Shown here: positions 32,501 through 44,842 of the stretch, one piece after another | How positions within the stretch are numbered: the first letter of the stretch is position 1 | Layout of the letters: each line of letters begins with the position of its first letter | Assembly (NCBI GenBank): GCA_014529385.2 | Contig: CM043963.1 | Location: forward strand, 95,558,412 to 95,618,411 | DNA: 60,000 nt | Reading direction: 5' to 3' | From: Adiantum capillus-veneris | Lineage: Eukaryota; Streptophyta; Polypodiopsida; Polypodiales; Pteridaceae | Position numbers and translations under genes: made by a program | Notes under the pieces: model-generated | Told to the model about the DNA's origin: nothing | The model's database searches: none | The model's input: only the letters and a program-made list of their open reading frames with translations

Positions 32501-35500
32501 CTCCCCCTCAAGTTCTGCATGTCGTAGAGTCCAAGCATAGTCCGGAAACGTCGAAGCTTCTCAGCTCCGACGGCCTTGGTAAAGATATCCGCTATCTGCT
32601 CCTCTGTGCTGACGTAGACCAAGTCGATGTCGCCCGCCAACACTCGCTCTTGAACGTAGTGGTAATGGACCTCTATGTGCTTGGTCCTGGCATGGAACAC
32701 TGGGTTCCTAGCCAACTGCATGCTGCTGAGGTTGTCACAATGGATGACAATCTGCTGGTCCACCTGCACTCCCAAGTTGTCAAGTAATGTGCGTAGCCAA
32801 GCTACCTCGCACGCCGCAACTGCTGCACCTCTGTACTCGGTCTCTGTGCTCGATAAAGCAAACGTAGGCTGCTTTTTGCTACTCCAAGTAACAGTAGCAG
32901 TCCCAAAAGAGAACATGAAGCCACTCGTAGATCTCCTATCAACAATGCTACCTGCCCAATCTGCATCTGTATACCCATACAATGCTAATGGCGCATCTGC
33001 TGCATAGAACAATGCGTAGTCAAGAGTCCCTTGCACATACCGAAGTGTGCGTCATACTCCATCCAAATGTGGCTTCCTTGGAAGCTGCATGAACTGACTC
33101 TCCAAGCCTACTGTGTAGCTCAAGTCTGGCCTCGTGATAGTCAAGTAGATTAGACTACCCACAATCTTCCTGTACATATTGACATCCTCAACAACATCAC
33201 CCTTGTCTGCACTCAGCTTTGCATTCACATCCATGGGAATAGAAATTGGCTTACAATCAGCCATACCATACTTTGACAACATGTCCAAAGCATATTGTCT
33301 GTGTGACATCCATACACCCTCTGGAGTCTTGATCACCTCAATGCTAAGAAAGTAGCGCAACTCGCCCAAATCTTTCATTTCAAACTCCTGTTTGAGAAGA
33401 CCCTTCACATGGTCAATCTCCATAGCATTGTCACCCACAATAATAAGGTCATCTACATATATGGTAATGACCACAATCCCCACATCACTCTCACGTAAAT
33501 AGAGTGAATGACCAGCATGAGCTCTCCTAAAAACAATATTGACAAGATACTTGGCAATCCTGTCATACCATGATCTAGAGCCCTGCTTCAAACCATACAA
33601 AGCTTTGAGAAGCATGCATACATAATCTGGGTAACCTGGATCGACATAACCAAGTGGCTGATCCATATACACTTCCTCTTGCAACTCACCATTCAAGAAG
33701 GCATTCTTTATATCCATTTGATGCATAATCCATCCTCTAGATGCAGCCACTGCTATGACAGCTTTCACAGTCATCATCTTTGCCACTGGAGCAAAGGTCT
33801 CCTCATAGTCTATGCCATATGTCTGTGCATAACCCTTTGCGACCAGCCTTGCCTTGTGACGCTCAATGTTACCATCAGCCTTATGCTTGGTTTTATACAC
33901 CCATTTACAGCCAATAGCTTTCTTGCCACTTGGCAATGGCACCAACTCCCATGTGTCATTTGCTTCCAATGCAGCCATCTCTTCATTCATTGCATCATCC
34001 CAATGCACATTTCCAACTGCATCCTCAAAACATGTGGGCTCCACATCCTGTATCACCTTAGCCATGTAGGCTTGGTGATGCACTAGATACCCATCATAAG
34101 TCAATTTCTGAACTGGATTTCTGACTCTGTTAGATCTGTGCGGTCGTGGGTCACTCCTTTGCCCTCTAGCATCTTCTTGTACTTTCCTTACACCAGGTGT
34201 CCTGACAGCTGGAATTCCAAATTCCTCATCAAGACTTTGTTCAGAACCATCTGAATCCATGTCTACATGTGAAAACCCTGATGATGCATCAGCCATAAAG
34301 CGAGGTTCATCAACCTTTTCCTTTCCTTTTCGTGATACATTCCCTGTACCTGTTGGTGGAGTAACCTGCGTACGTAATCTACCATTCCATGGCTTCTCAA
34401 CAGAGCCACGAGAAGAGGACTCTTGTGGTTCACTCAAAACCTGTGACTGTGGCCTCACATTTTGTAGAACCACATCAGCTTTTACATCAGCCCCAATAGT
34501 GCCATGTGCATTATTGTACCAGCTGCTCATCTCATCAAAGACTACATCTCTGCTCACTCGTAATTCTCGTGTAGTAGGATTGTAGCACCTGTACCCCTTT
34601 TGTTCAAGGGAATATCCCACAAGAATACATTTCTCTGCTTTAGGATCCAATTTCCTACGCAACTCATCTGGTACATGCACGTAAGCTATGCAGCCAAATA
34701 CTTTAAAGTGTGCCAAATCAGGCTTTGTACCTGTAAAATTTTCCTCAGGTGTTACATCATGCACCGCAGCTGTAGGTGTCCTGTTCATAATGTACACAAC
34801 TGTATTTACAGCTTCATCCCAGAAATGATGAGGCATGTTCTTCTCATTCATCAATGTACGTGCAACCTCTGCAATGTGTCTGTTTTTCCTTTCTGCGACC
34901 CCATTCTGCTGTGGAGTATATCTGCATGTAAACTGCGTGCGTATACCATGCATTCGCAGAAAATATGAAAAATCGTTGAAGAAGTACTCTCCCCCTCCAT
35001 CTGACCTCAATGTCTTGATTTGCATATCTGTCTCCTTCTCAATCATGACTTTGAAGTCTTGAAAGTGACCAAACACTTCACTTTTGTTACGCATGAAGTA
35101 GACCCATACTTTCCTTGTATGGTCATCAATGAAAGAGACATAATACCTGCAACCATGTATACTTGCAGTATCGGTTGGACCCCAAACATCTGTGTGCACC
35201 ACCTCAAGTGGCCTTTTACATACATTGCGCTCATGTGGAAATGAGCCCTTTGACTGTTTTCCAAACTGGCATGCTGCACACACTTTATGCATACCATCCA
35301 CCTTGAATTTGGGCAAACCTTTTACAATCTGTTTTGATTGCATGCTGCGCAATCTCTGCTCATTGACATGGCCAATGCGTTTGTGCCAAATGTCAACATC
35401 AGCCACAACACCTGTGCCTTGTGCAAATAATGCAGCTTTTACCTCATGCATGTCTACATTCAGCGTAAACATTCTGCCCACACATTTGCCCTCTGTGATC

Positions 35501-35847
35501 AGCTTACAGCCATTCTGGAAATCTTCTACATAATAGCCATTTGGATTGAAGCGAACCTGCAAACCCTGCTCAACCATTTGTCCAACAGAAACAAGATTCT
35601 TTGTAATGTTTGGGACATGAAGTACATCTGCTAAGTACTTTGATTTCCCACTCTTCGTATTTAGAGGTATGTCCCCTACATGAGCAATGGGGTGAGCTGT
35701 GTCATCTCCTGTCTGCACATAGCCTAACACATCTGGTTTGCGCATATCTCTAAACCACTGTCCATGAGACGTTCTGTGATTAGAGGCACCTGAATCCACA
35801 TACCAAACATCATCCTGGGTGGAATTCTCTGCAGTCATTGTATTCAT
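32473..35847 (-). pseudogene. Copia-1 Pol (protease, integrase, RT, RNase H)
   Basis: The frame 35847-33052 (931 residues) carries protease WYVDSGASNH, the pre-integrase zinc domain (HKRIGH...CAACQFGK), integrase acids in HTDVWGP, RSDGGGEY and NGVAERKNR, and RT with IYVDDLIIVG. At 33052-33054 a TGA replaces the CGA arginine codon present in copia-2. Beyond it RNase H continues in the same frame (33036-32473) with YTDADWAGS and NPVFHARTKHIEVHYH, ending inside the 3' LTR. Upstream, a TAG at 35854-35856 replaces a CAG of copia-2. Both changes are single C-to-T transitions on the coding strand. Confidence 0.95.
32501..32508 (-). other. Copia-1 polypurine tract
   Basis: GAGGGGGAG on the minus strand lies directly before the 3' LTR. 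It primes plus-strand DNA synthesis in this family. Confidence 0.9.
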
Positions 35848-36866
35848 TACATGCTACATAACAAACATGCGCTCGTTTTTGCTGTCATCTGCATCTCTGC
35901 TAGTAGATGCATAGTTGCCCTGCTCTCTCTTTCCACTTGCTTTTCCCTTTGGACAGTCACGTGACATGTGACCTCTTTCACCACAAGTCCAACATTCTCT
36001 GCTATCTGCAGTATGTTGCTGCCTGCTTGATCCTGCACCACGACCTCTTTGACTCCCCCTGCCTTGAGACTGGTTTCCCTGCCACCTGTATTGTTTTGAT
36101 TTGATTGACCTTCTTTAAATTGGCCCCTGCAACCACTTGGGCATCGACCACGACCTCTACCTCTACCTCTATTGGAGTTAGAATAGAAGGCCTGTTCAGA
36201 CCTATTTCTGCCACGAGAAGAAGATGTGTCAAGACCAAGGTTATTCTCCTCAAGAATAAGCATGGAAATCAAATCTTGGAACACGGGGATGTCGTCTCTT
36301 GTATTCATGGAAGACCTGAAATGTACATACTCATCTCCTAGACCATCCAAGCATGCACGGACAATGTCATTGCCTTCCACTGAGACTTCAATAGATCCAA
36401 GAGCCTCAATGATACTCTTGATCTTCAAGGCATAATCATTGATGGAGAGGTTGTTCCTCTTAACCTGATTTAGCTCCGACTTTAGTTGAAGCTTCCTGGC
36501 CTTGGTGTTCACCTCGAACACTTTGCCTAAGTTTTTCCATGCAATGGTAGGGGTTTCAGCATCCTGTACATAGCCCATCATGCCATCTGTGATTCTCATA
36601 GAAAGCCAATACATCACTTTGCTCTGGCCTTGTTGCCAGTCCCTCAAAGCTTTTCTTTGTTCTGCTGTAGCATTTGCCTCGGGAATCTCTTTTCTTTGTT
36701 CTGCTGTAGCATTTGCCTCGGGAATCTCTCGTTCCTCTTCATTGTCTCCTTCTACATAGTCCCAATAACCTTTTCCTTTTAGGAAATTTGTTATTCTGAA
36801 CTTCCATGCAGGGTGGTTATTTTTCTCAAGTTTATCAGTGACAATCTGACTGAAACCGTCAGACAT
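35847..36866 (-). pseudogene. Copia-1 Gag, frameshifted
   Basis: The ATG at 36866 starts MSDGFSQIVTDKLEKNNHPA, with the WKFRITNFLKGKGYWDYVEG Gag block, then RNNLSINDYALKIKSIIE and an Arg/Gly-rich segment. Compared with copia-2, one G is missing in a G-run near 36077-36079. The zinc knuckle is therefore read in the wrong frame, ending at 35847. A 39-bp in-frame duplication adds 13 residues near residue 50. Gag forms the particle that packages the RNA. Confidence 0.95.
36651..36728 (-). repeat. 39-bp tandem duplication in copia-1 Gag
   Basis: Two exact adjacent copies (36651-36689 and 36690-36728) encode EIPEANATAEQRK twice. Copia-2 has the unit once. Confidence 0.95.
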
Positions 36867-37167
36867 CTTGAAGCACTAAGACAAAATAGTTGCAATCTGC
36901 AAAAACCTGCAAATCTGCTGAACCTGCTATCGTGGTACCTGTAACGCTTTCTACACTCAGCGAGTGTCCACAATCAAGCGTACATACAACCACTGTACTT
37001 GTACAGTAAATCTCTGTGTATTGCACTTTGGAGACCTGTTCAGAATCTTGTACGAAAAACCCCTAAAATTTTTTCTGCTGCGCGGGGCGCCTTCCGCATT
37101 TGGTCGTGGATTGCAAACGAAGGGATTGTGATTCTCTTGCTCTCTTAGCCTCTCTTGCCTGCACGAG

Positions 37168-37179
37168 GCTCTGATACCA
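37168..37179 (-). other. Copia-1 primer-binding site
   Basis: TGGTATCAGAGC on the minus strand directly follows the 5' LTR. It is complementary to the 3' end of plant initiator Met-tRNA, the usual copia primer. Confidence 0.95.
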
Positions 37180-37500
37180 TGTAAAGAATGAGGATGCAAG
37201 AGAGCTACACGAGACAAGCACACACCACACAGAGATGGAAAGCTTCTTCTTCTTCTTACAGAAAAGAGAGTGCAAAATGACTAAGTACTAAAACTGAAAA
37301 GTAGCACGTATGTACATGCGGTCAGTAAGTGTGAACTCGCTAGAAGCGTACTAGGCTGGCACTATAAGTGTAGTCCAGCTGTAGAATCACTGGCAGAGAT
37401 CCTCCGTGTCGGTCACCTAACGCGCCAGTGAGTAAATGTCGTAAGCGGCCAAGACCCGTAGTGGATGCCAACTCAAGATGTAGAGCTCGACATCTCAACA
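37180..37500 (-). repeat. Copia-1 5' LTR
   Basis: 321 bp matching 32180-32500 apart from six substitutions counted by eye. Confidence 0.97.
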
Positions 37501-39692
37501 AACATTTCCAATCATGCTCCAAGGTTCTAGTGCTTTCGACTCTTTGGGTGGATAGTATGTTGAACTAGCCATATATCCACTTGGATCTTCATAGTATGAT
37601 GGCACCGGCAGTAAGGCTTGTTCTTCCAGTTCTTCCACAGATGGTTCATACCTTACACCTACTGGGAGGGGTGGTTGTTGCCCCAAAACTGACTTTGGCC
37701 GTTCAACCCCTATTGGTCCTAGAAAATTCCCCGTTGTATACCTACGCATTGGCGGTACTTGAGGAGGTGCTACTTGGGTTGGTCGAGCATACCATCGCTC
37801 TCTCACATATCCCTTGTGGTAGTAACACTCTTCCATCCCATGATTAGTCCATTTTTGCGCGATAGCACACCACTTGGGTTGCTTAGCCTAGGGCTTAGCA
37901 AATGGGCTTCAATAAGTTGCTCTTGACTTACAAGTGCCTTGTTCTTTTGTCACCTGATTTTGTGGACTTAGATCCACTTTGCTGTGATGAAAAATCATCA
38001 TTTAAATATTTATAGTCACCTTCCTTGTAGACTGCACAATTGTATACTAGGTATATAGACTCTTTAGTCAACTCGTTTAGAGCTGTGCTCCTCTTCATAT
38101 GTAGATCCTTCTAAATGTCTACATTTCTCAGTACTTGGATTTGCGAGACCATATTATGAGCTATCCCTCTTTGAAAGAATTCCTCGATAAAATTGTCAAA
38201 TACCTCCTCCATTGACTGGAAATCTCTACGTTCAACGGAATCAAACCAGGTGGCGGCATCCTCCTCTAGAGTTAACCCAAATCCTACAAATTGCGTGGGA
38301 AATTCTAGGACTTTTTCAGTTGTGATGATGCACACAAATGCTGCCATGTGGTCCCTTGGGTCCCTATTTTTGAAAAATTTCTTGTTAACCCATTTTTGGA
38401 CTTAAGGTCTGATCCTCCAGTGATCCATCATTCTAAACATGGGATCCCCCATTCCTCCTCTATGAGCCCTTTTTGGTCTAGGATATGGTACATGTTCCTC
38501 GCCTAGGGGTGCTCCTAGTCCATAATTCCTGATTGGTCTAGCAAGTGGCTGTTCATCTACCCAGACCCTTTCTTCACGTTCTCGTTCTCGTTCTCTATGT
38601 GGTGCTTCAGTCGTGGTCGGATTTGGCATTATTGTTCTACTCTCATCTTGGTATTGCTGATGGAGTGGTGGTATTGGTAGTGCTTCTAGCCTTGACATGG
38701 ATTGATATCCACCCCCTTTGGTGTTCAGGTCTAGTGTTGCAAATTGCTTGAGCCATGCTTGAAATGAGAGAGACGATGTTGAGGGTGTTTTTTTATTTGA
38801 TTGCGATGTGGTGTCCTATTAATCTGAGAAGGGATTTATAGACTTGCTAGGGGTTTCCATGGGCTTTTGTTTCTCTTCCAAAGCTTGCACCATCAGCTTT
38901 GGCGTTATTAATCTCCCTACATCTTTTTGATGAATTGGCTCGTAATCTTGTCCGTACTTATCGACAAAAATAATATGGGTTCTAATTATAGAATCATAAG
39001 AAAACAAGTACAGGACTTTGTCTTTGCTTGATTCATTCACATGGGGTTCCACGCACCGGTAGTAAGAGGTGACTCTTCCCTCCTTGTGCTTGTAAATCCC
39101 AATATTTTCTTGAATTGTAGCCATTCTAGAAGGCTCCAGAAAGAGTGAGTTTAGGAGGCAATTCTTGGGTCTCCATAACCATCTTAGCTTTTGCTACATT
39201 GTCTCCATACCGAAGTAATTTTTTGGGTCTTTGACAATGAGATAGTGGTTTCCCTCCTCATCTCAGAACCTATCACCATCATCGATTACCATGAGTACTG
39301 GAAAACCTTTCGTTGGACGTTCTTTAATACAGATGCATTGACATCCTCGAGCATCAATATACATTAGGGCTCCAAGGCCATTTGTCCCCTTTAGGAATAT
39401 TTTTGTGTATTTTGGTATGCTTAAAAGTTTTTGGGAGGTGCTACTCTCCATAGTCCCTTGCTGTTGGAAACCTCCAAGTTGTTGGGTTAGACATCCATTG
39501 ATATGATCCTTCGGAAGAAGTGTCAGTATCACTACCCTCTTCTATGATTAGTGCTAGCGGATCTATCCTTGCTTGGTTTACCCTCTCTTCTGTCGACACT
39601 AAGCTAACTTGATCTCCTACCACTCTTCGGTCTCTTTGAAGGCACCTACCAGATCTCAAATTCATCAAATATTTCACACACACAACTATCAA
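37501..39692 (-). pseudogene. Gypsy-2 Gag, main part
   Basis: Minus frames in order: 39692-39441 and 39532-39263 (unclear N-terminal parts), 39124-38819, 38698-38402 (Pro- and Arg/Glu-rich linker), 38347-38111 with a retroelement capsid block (FPTQFVGFGLTLEEDAATWF and SMEEVFDNFIEEFFQRG), and 37836-37501 (Pro-rich). The last joins sequence at 32179 when copia-1 is removed. Stops and frameshifts separate the pieces. The N-terminal region is long for a gypsy Gag. Confidence 0.75.
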
Positions 39693-39738
39693 CCCAAACC
39701 TCTTACCTCAGGCATATGTCTGCCTCCAACTTCTCTTT

Positions 39739-39746
39739 GCTCTGAT
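39739..39746 (-). other. Degenerate primer-binding site of gypsy-2
   Basis: ATCAGAGC on the minus strand matches the last eight bases of TGGTATCAGAGC; the first four are changed. It lies about 50 bp upstream of the first Gag frame, where a primer site is expected. The 5' LTR should then extend rightward from about 39750. Confidence 0.45.
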
Positions 39747-40342
39747 TTTCTTTCAAACCACTTTCTCCACTTGTAAAGTACTTTGCACTCCAAAATGATC
39801 ATCAACTTACAGGATCCTTGGTTTTGGCTATCTATACAAAACTTTGACTTTGCAATTTTTTGTCAAAGTAGTGATTCTCACTTAAATGCTCTATGGTGTC
39901 GGTCGGTATAACTAGAGGGTTAATCTCAACCAAACAACTGTATATAAGGAATCAATTCTCTCTATGCACTAGTTTGAAAGGATAGATGGGATCCTAGGGT
40001 CACAAGGAAGGATCTTGGCTGGTTAAATCTCTATCTGGCTCCTATCTATGTCCTACGATGTCGTACACATATGATGTCTCTAAGCTAAGAATTGGCCAAA
40101 CTTCAAGTTTAGACTCTCCTTGGTATGCTCTATTCATCCCAAGTTTTGCTTTGTGATTTTGACATCCCTTGGCAAGTCTATTACTCCTAATTTTGTCTTA
40201 GTTGTTGCTATCAACTTCCCTGGGAGGTTATCTAAGACAAAGATTCTCCAAATGGGATGAAACTAGGTCTCTAAGCTTGTTTTGTGGTGCTAAACACCTT
40301 GGTCTTCTCTGATGTTGTCTTTGGTCCCTTAAATTGCCTTGA

Positions 40343-41017
40343 AGACATCATCCTCATATGATGTCTATCTGGTCCAAATGAAGTGAAACTCACTCTAGAG
40401 GTCTTCCACTACACAAGCTTATGTGCCAACTTTGAGAAAAGTAAACTATGAATGTGGAAGACGTGTGATTGTGATAGTGGATACTAACCCCATAGGAATT
40501 GGATGGGCAATTAGCCAAGATGATGAAGATGGTGAGCGATATGTAGTGAGATTTGGAGCAAAGCTCCTAAGTGCTCGTCAACCCACATATCCACATGTGA
40601 AACAAGCCCAAAAATGCTTCAAATTCAGGATTTTTTCCTATTTGCTCCTTAACTGCTCTAGATCACAAGGGTGCACACAAATGTATCGCTTGGCTCACAA
40701 TCTGGTCTCAAAGACATCATACGTGTATGATGTCTTTCTGGTTAGAATGGAATTTTGTATCTATTCCAGGTGCTCCTTGATGCGTACAACGTGCATGCTC
40801 ACAAATGTTTTTGGAAGTCAATCTTGCACAAATTCACCATTTTTTGACAAGGAATCTCCCCGAAAGAGTAAAATACTCTCTATACTCAATCCATATGTCC
40901 AAATGAAATGAAACTTGGTGTATGTGCTCAACACAACTTGCAAAAGATGGGTGTAAAGTCAAAAGTTCAGTGTGGCTACTAGATTCACTTCTCAGACATC
41001 ATACGTGTATGATTTCT
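40343..41017. repeat. Recurring 24-bp palindromes
   Basis: AGACATCAT-6 bp-ATGATGTCT is perfect in both arms at 40343-40366 (spacer CCTCAT) and 40712-40735 (spacer ACGTGT). At 40994-41017 it has one mismatch in the right arm, with the same ACGTGT spacer. A fourth, decayed copy at 40056-40079 keeps the right arm. ACGT cores are known plant bZIP sites, so regulatory function is possible. Confidence 0.8.
40413..40608 (+). pseudogene. Ty3/gypsy RNase H fragment, plus strand
   Basis: The frame reads VIVIVDTNPIGIGWAISQDD, then RYVVRFGAKLLSARQPTYPH. This resembles the start of gypsy RNase H (DASP-GIG...RFGA..LS.RQ..Y). Similarity begins and ends abruptly. It is from a different family and strand than gypsy-2, so it was inserted or captured separately. 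Confidence 0.6.
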
Positions 41018-41367
41018 GCTGATGGTTTTTTGGCCAAAATTTAACCACAAGCATCCCCAAGTCTCCAACACTAGTTTCCAAGCACTTTTACCAATTTTCA
41101 TGCAAAGATATGCTCAGAATCACAAGTTCCTATTTTTTTCGTTTTCGACACTCCGGCTTTTGTCTTTTGGGTACCAAATTGAACTCTAGCTTAGAGTATA
41201 AAAACGTGTGCATGAGGACTTTGTGTTTGCAATGCTTGTGGGCAATATTTGCAAAAAATAGGGGTTTAGTGTATTTTAAATGACTGAAAATGTAGAGTTT
41301 TAGCTAGCTTTTGAATACACTAAAATGCAACGTCTTAAATGACCCCGTATCTTTCAAAGACATGCCT

Positions 41368-41425
41368 ACGCGCGTTCGGTCAAGGCATTGGGCTACCACA
41401 ATACCCGTTTGAGTTCGAATACGGA
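41368..41425 (+). tRNA. tRNA-like segment (pseudogene or SINE head)
   Basis: GGTCAAGGCATTGGGCT (about 41378-41394) resembles the D-arm and anticodon-stem sequence of plant Ser/Leu tRNAs. GAGTTCGAATAC (about 41411-41422) resembles the pol III B box GGTTCGAATCC, spaced about as in a tRNA gene. No full cloverleaf with paired acceptor stem can be drawn by eye, so it is not a working tRNA gene. Confidence 0.35.
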
Positions 41426-42496
41426 CCGGTCACCCACTGCCAAATTTTTGATCGCCGTACGATCTCCTCGAGATCCCCACCCTCAATCATCCACCGTCGA
41501 GCCCATGGCTAGGGGTCATTTAAGACCCCGTGCCATGTAGTCACGAGGCGAGCCGTGCAGCCTCCTTCGAATTTCAAAACAATGTCAATCCAAATCAAAA
41601 CTGTCCGCACGAAACTATAAACAAAGGAGGAAGGTTAACACGATACACCAAAAGAGAGCTTTCTACTTGTACTTATGGGGAGGACTTGTTTTTGCATCAA
41701 GATGATTGGCTACTTCCAGCCAGATGTGACTATGTAACCAATCCAATTCAAATGTAAAGAAAACTTTTGCTTAAGCCACTCTGAGCGTTGAAAAGTAGGA
41801 CGCTCTATAGATTTTATGCTTATTTATTTACTTTTGGTATATGACAAGACTTTGACATAGGAAAGGATATGCAAGTAGGCCCGCCCAATTTTGACATAGG
41901 AAAGGATATGCAAATAATAAACTCTTATTTAAGGAGCCTTTGACATGGCTTTTTCTGTTTCAAAGGTATTGAATATGTGCCCATCTTTGGGACATACATC
42001 ATCATGTCTATCCACAGTGGTATTTGTTTGTTAGCAATAGCAAGCAATTATTTGATCAAGCATCTGTTTTATACACTAGATAATAGTGTAGGCCTATCTA
42101 TCGCTTTCCATCAAGAATCCATTACCTGTCCACAATTATCGCACATCATGGGTGTTTGTTTGTTAGCAATAGCAAGCAATTATATAATTGATCAAGCATC
42201 TGCTTTACTACAGGAGATATTGCTTTCCATCAAGAATCCATTACCTCTCCACAATTATTTTTAAATGAACTTAGCATATTGTCAACTACGCATAAAAAAT
42301 GTGGATGTGAGAAAGGATCAAATTGCCTTGTTAATCTCGCAAACATTTTCAAAGACTTTTTTTATTGCAACTCTTCATATATGACATGGTATCGTGGGCT
42401 TCATTAGTTATAGACACAAATGCGTTTATTTGTGAGCTCATTGGTGAAATTCTCTACATCAGGATAGATATCACTATTGTCTATCTATATCTTATA

Positions 42497-42499
<3 letters not shown>
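41426..42499. other. Non-coding stretch with short duplications
   Basis: No gene seen. TTGACATAGGAAAGGATATGCAA occurs twice within 50 bp (41849 and 41891), and a 132-bp duplication lies at 42022-42263. Confidence 0.5.
42022..42263. repeat. Tandem duplication, offset about 132 bp
   Basis: TTGTTTGTTAGCAATAGCAAGCAATTAT through CCATCAAGAATCCATTACC-(G/T)-TCCACAATTAT occurs twice, with a few indels between copies. No coding potential. Confidence 0.8.
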
Positions 42500-42559
<60 letters not shown>

Positions 42560-42690
42560 CAAGCAATCTCTATCTCTCTCTTTCTGAGCGCATAACAGTG
42601 CCAGACATGGTCGAATGAAGCTGCGCTTGCCATGTGTCGAGAGGGGGGGGGGGGGGGGGGGGGGGGAGGAGGAGGAGGAGGGAGGGAAGG
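42500..42690. repeat. CT/GT microsatellite and 24-base G run
   Basis: A CT tract (about 42500-42541) is followed by GT (42542-42559). Then come 24 consecutive G (42643-42666) and a GGA-rich tail. The G run could form quadruplex structures. Confidence 0.95.
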
Positions 42691-42720
42691 GAATCTCTCC
42701 CCCTTTTATAATAGTATAGA
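42690..42720 (-). other. Helitron-like 5' end, minus strand
   Basis: On the minus strand from 42720: TCTATACTATTATAAAAGGG, then GGAGAGATTCC. This is the form of many plant Helitron 5' ends (TC, then A/T-rich, then AAAAGG). The preceding base on that strand is C rather than A, which weakens the case. No matching 3' end is seen to the left. Confidence 0.4.
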
Positions 42721-42735
42721 GCATAGATATATATA

Positions 42736-42775
42736 TCTATATTAAAAGGATATGAGTGAGCGCCATGTGGTTGCA
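42736..42775 (+). other. Helitron-like 5' end, plus strand
   Basis: From 42736: TCTATATTAAAAGGATATGA, then GTGAGCGCCATGTGG, preceded by A as expected for insertion between A and T. It starts only 15 bp from the minus-strand one, and the two are joined by the palindrome TAGATATATATATCTA. No hairpin-CTRR end is recognised downstream. Confidence 0.45.
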
Positions 42776-44590
<1,815 letters not shown>

Positions 44591-44842
44591 AGCCCCTTCG
44601 AAGCCTAGATGCAGAGTAATCCGTGACATAAAAATTTTGAGATTAACCTCTTAGTAGAAACATTTAAGGTGAAAAATCCTACAAAATTTAAAGAAATTAA
44701 GTGTAAAATACTGTGATGCCTTTGTTCTACAAAAATCCTTTAAAGTTTGACCTGTTCTGCACTGACATATATGGAGTTCCATTTTTTGAGTAGTATGTCA
44801 TTTGTAACGTAGCTTATGAGGTAGGTTAAAAAAAAAAAACCC

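Larger units (their letters stand above)
32180..37500 (-). mobile_element. Complete Ty1/copia element, copia-1
   Basis: A 5,321-bp element with 321-bp LTRs, a primer site, Gag, Pol and a polypurine tract, flanked by the target duplication AACAT (32175-32179 and 37501-37505). By eye the LTRs differ at six positions (about 1.9 percent). It sits inside the Gag of gypsy-2. Three lesions inactivate it: a 1-bp deletion in Gag, a TAG between Gag and protease, and a TGA before RNase H. Confidence 0.97.
24186..39746 (-). mobile_element. Old Ty3/gypsy element split by nested insertions (gypsy-2)
   Basis: The minus-strand order is primer-site remnant (39739-39746), Gag (39692-37501 and 32179-31502), protease (30886-30401), RT (29529-28286), RNase H (26208-25668), integrase (25600-24186). 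It is interrupted by copia-1 (32180-37500) and by an LTR-like insertion (26214-28285). Removing each insertion with one target copy restores gypsy continuity. Neither LTR could be identified. Many stops and frameshifts make it the oldest clear element in this part of the window. Confidence 0.88.
39751..41340. other. Non-coding region with palindrome family, possible LTR
   Basis: No gene of its own. It holds three clear and one degenerate copy of a 24-bp palindrome (40055-41017), a repeated TCCAAATGAAGTGAAACT-like word near 40250, 40372 and 40896, and an RNase H fragment at 40413-40608. If 39739 is the gypsy-2 primer site, part of this is its 5' LTR. Confidence 0.45.

Noticed and set aside
39751-41340. 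5' LTR of gypsy-2 as a firm call
   Set aside because: No matching copy was found near the 3' side (21.4-24.2 kb), so only a possibility is stated.
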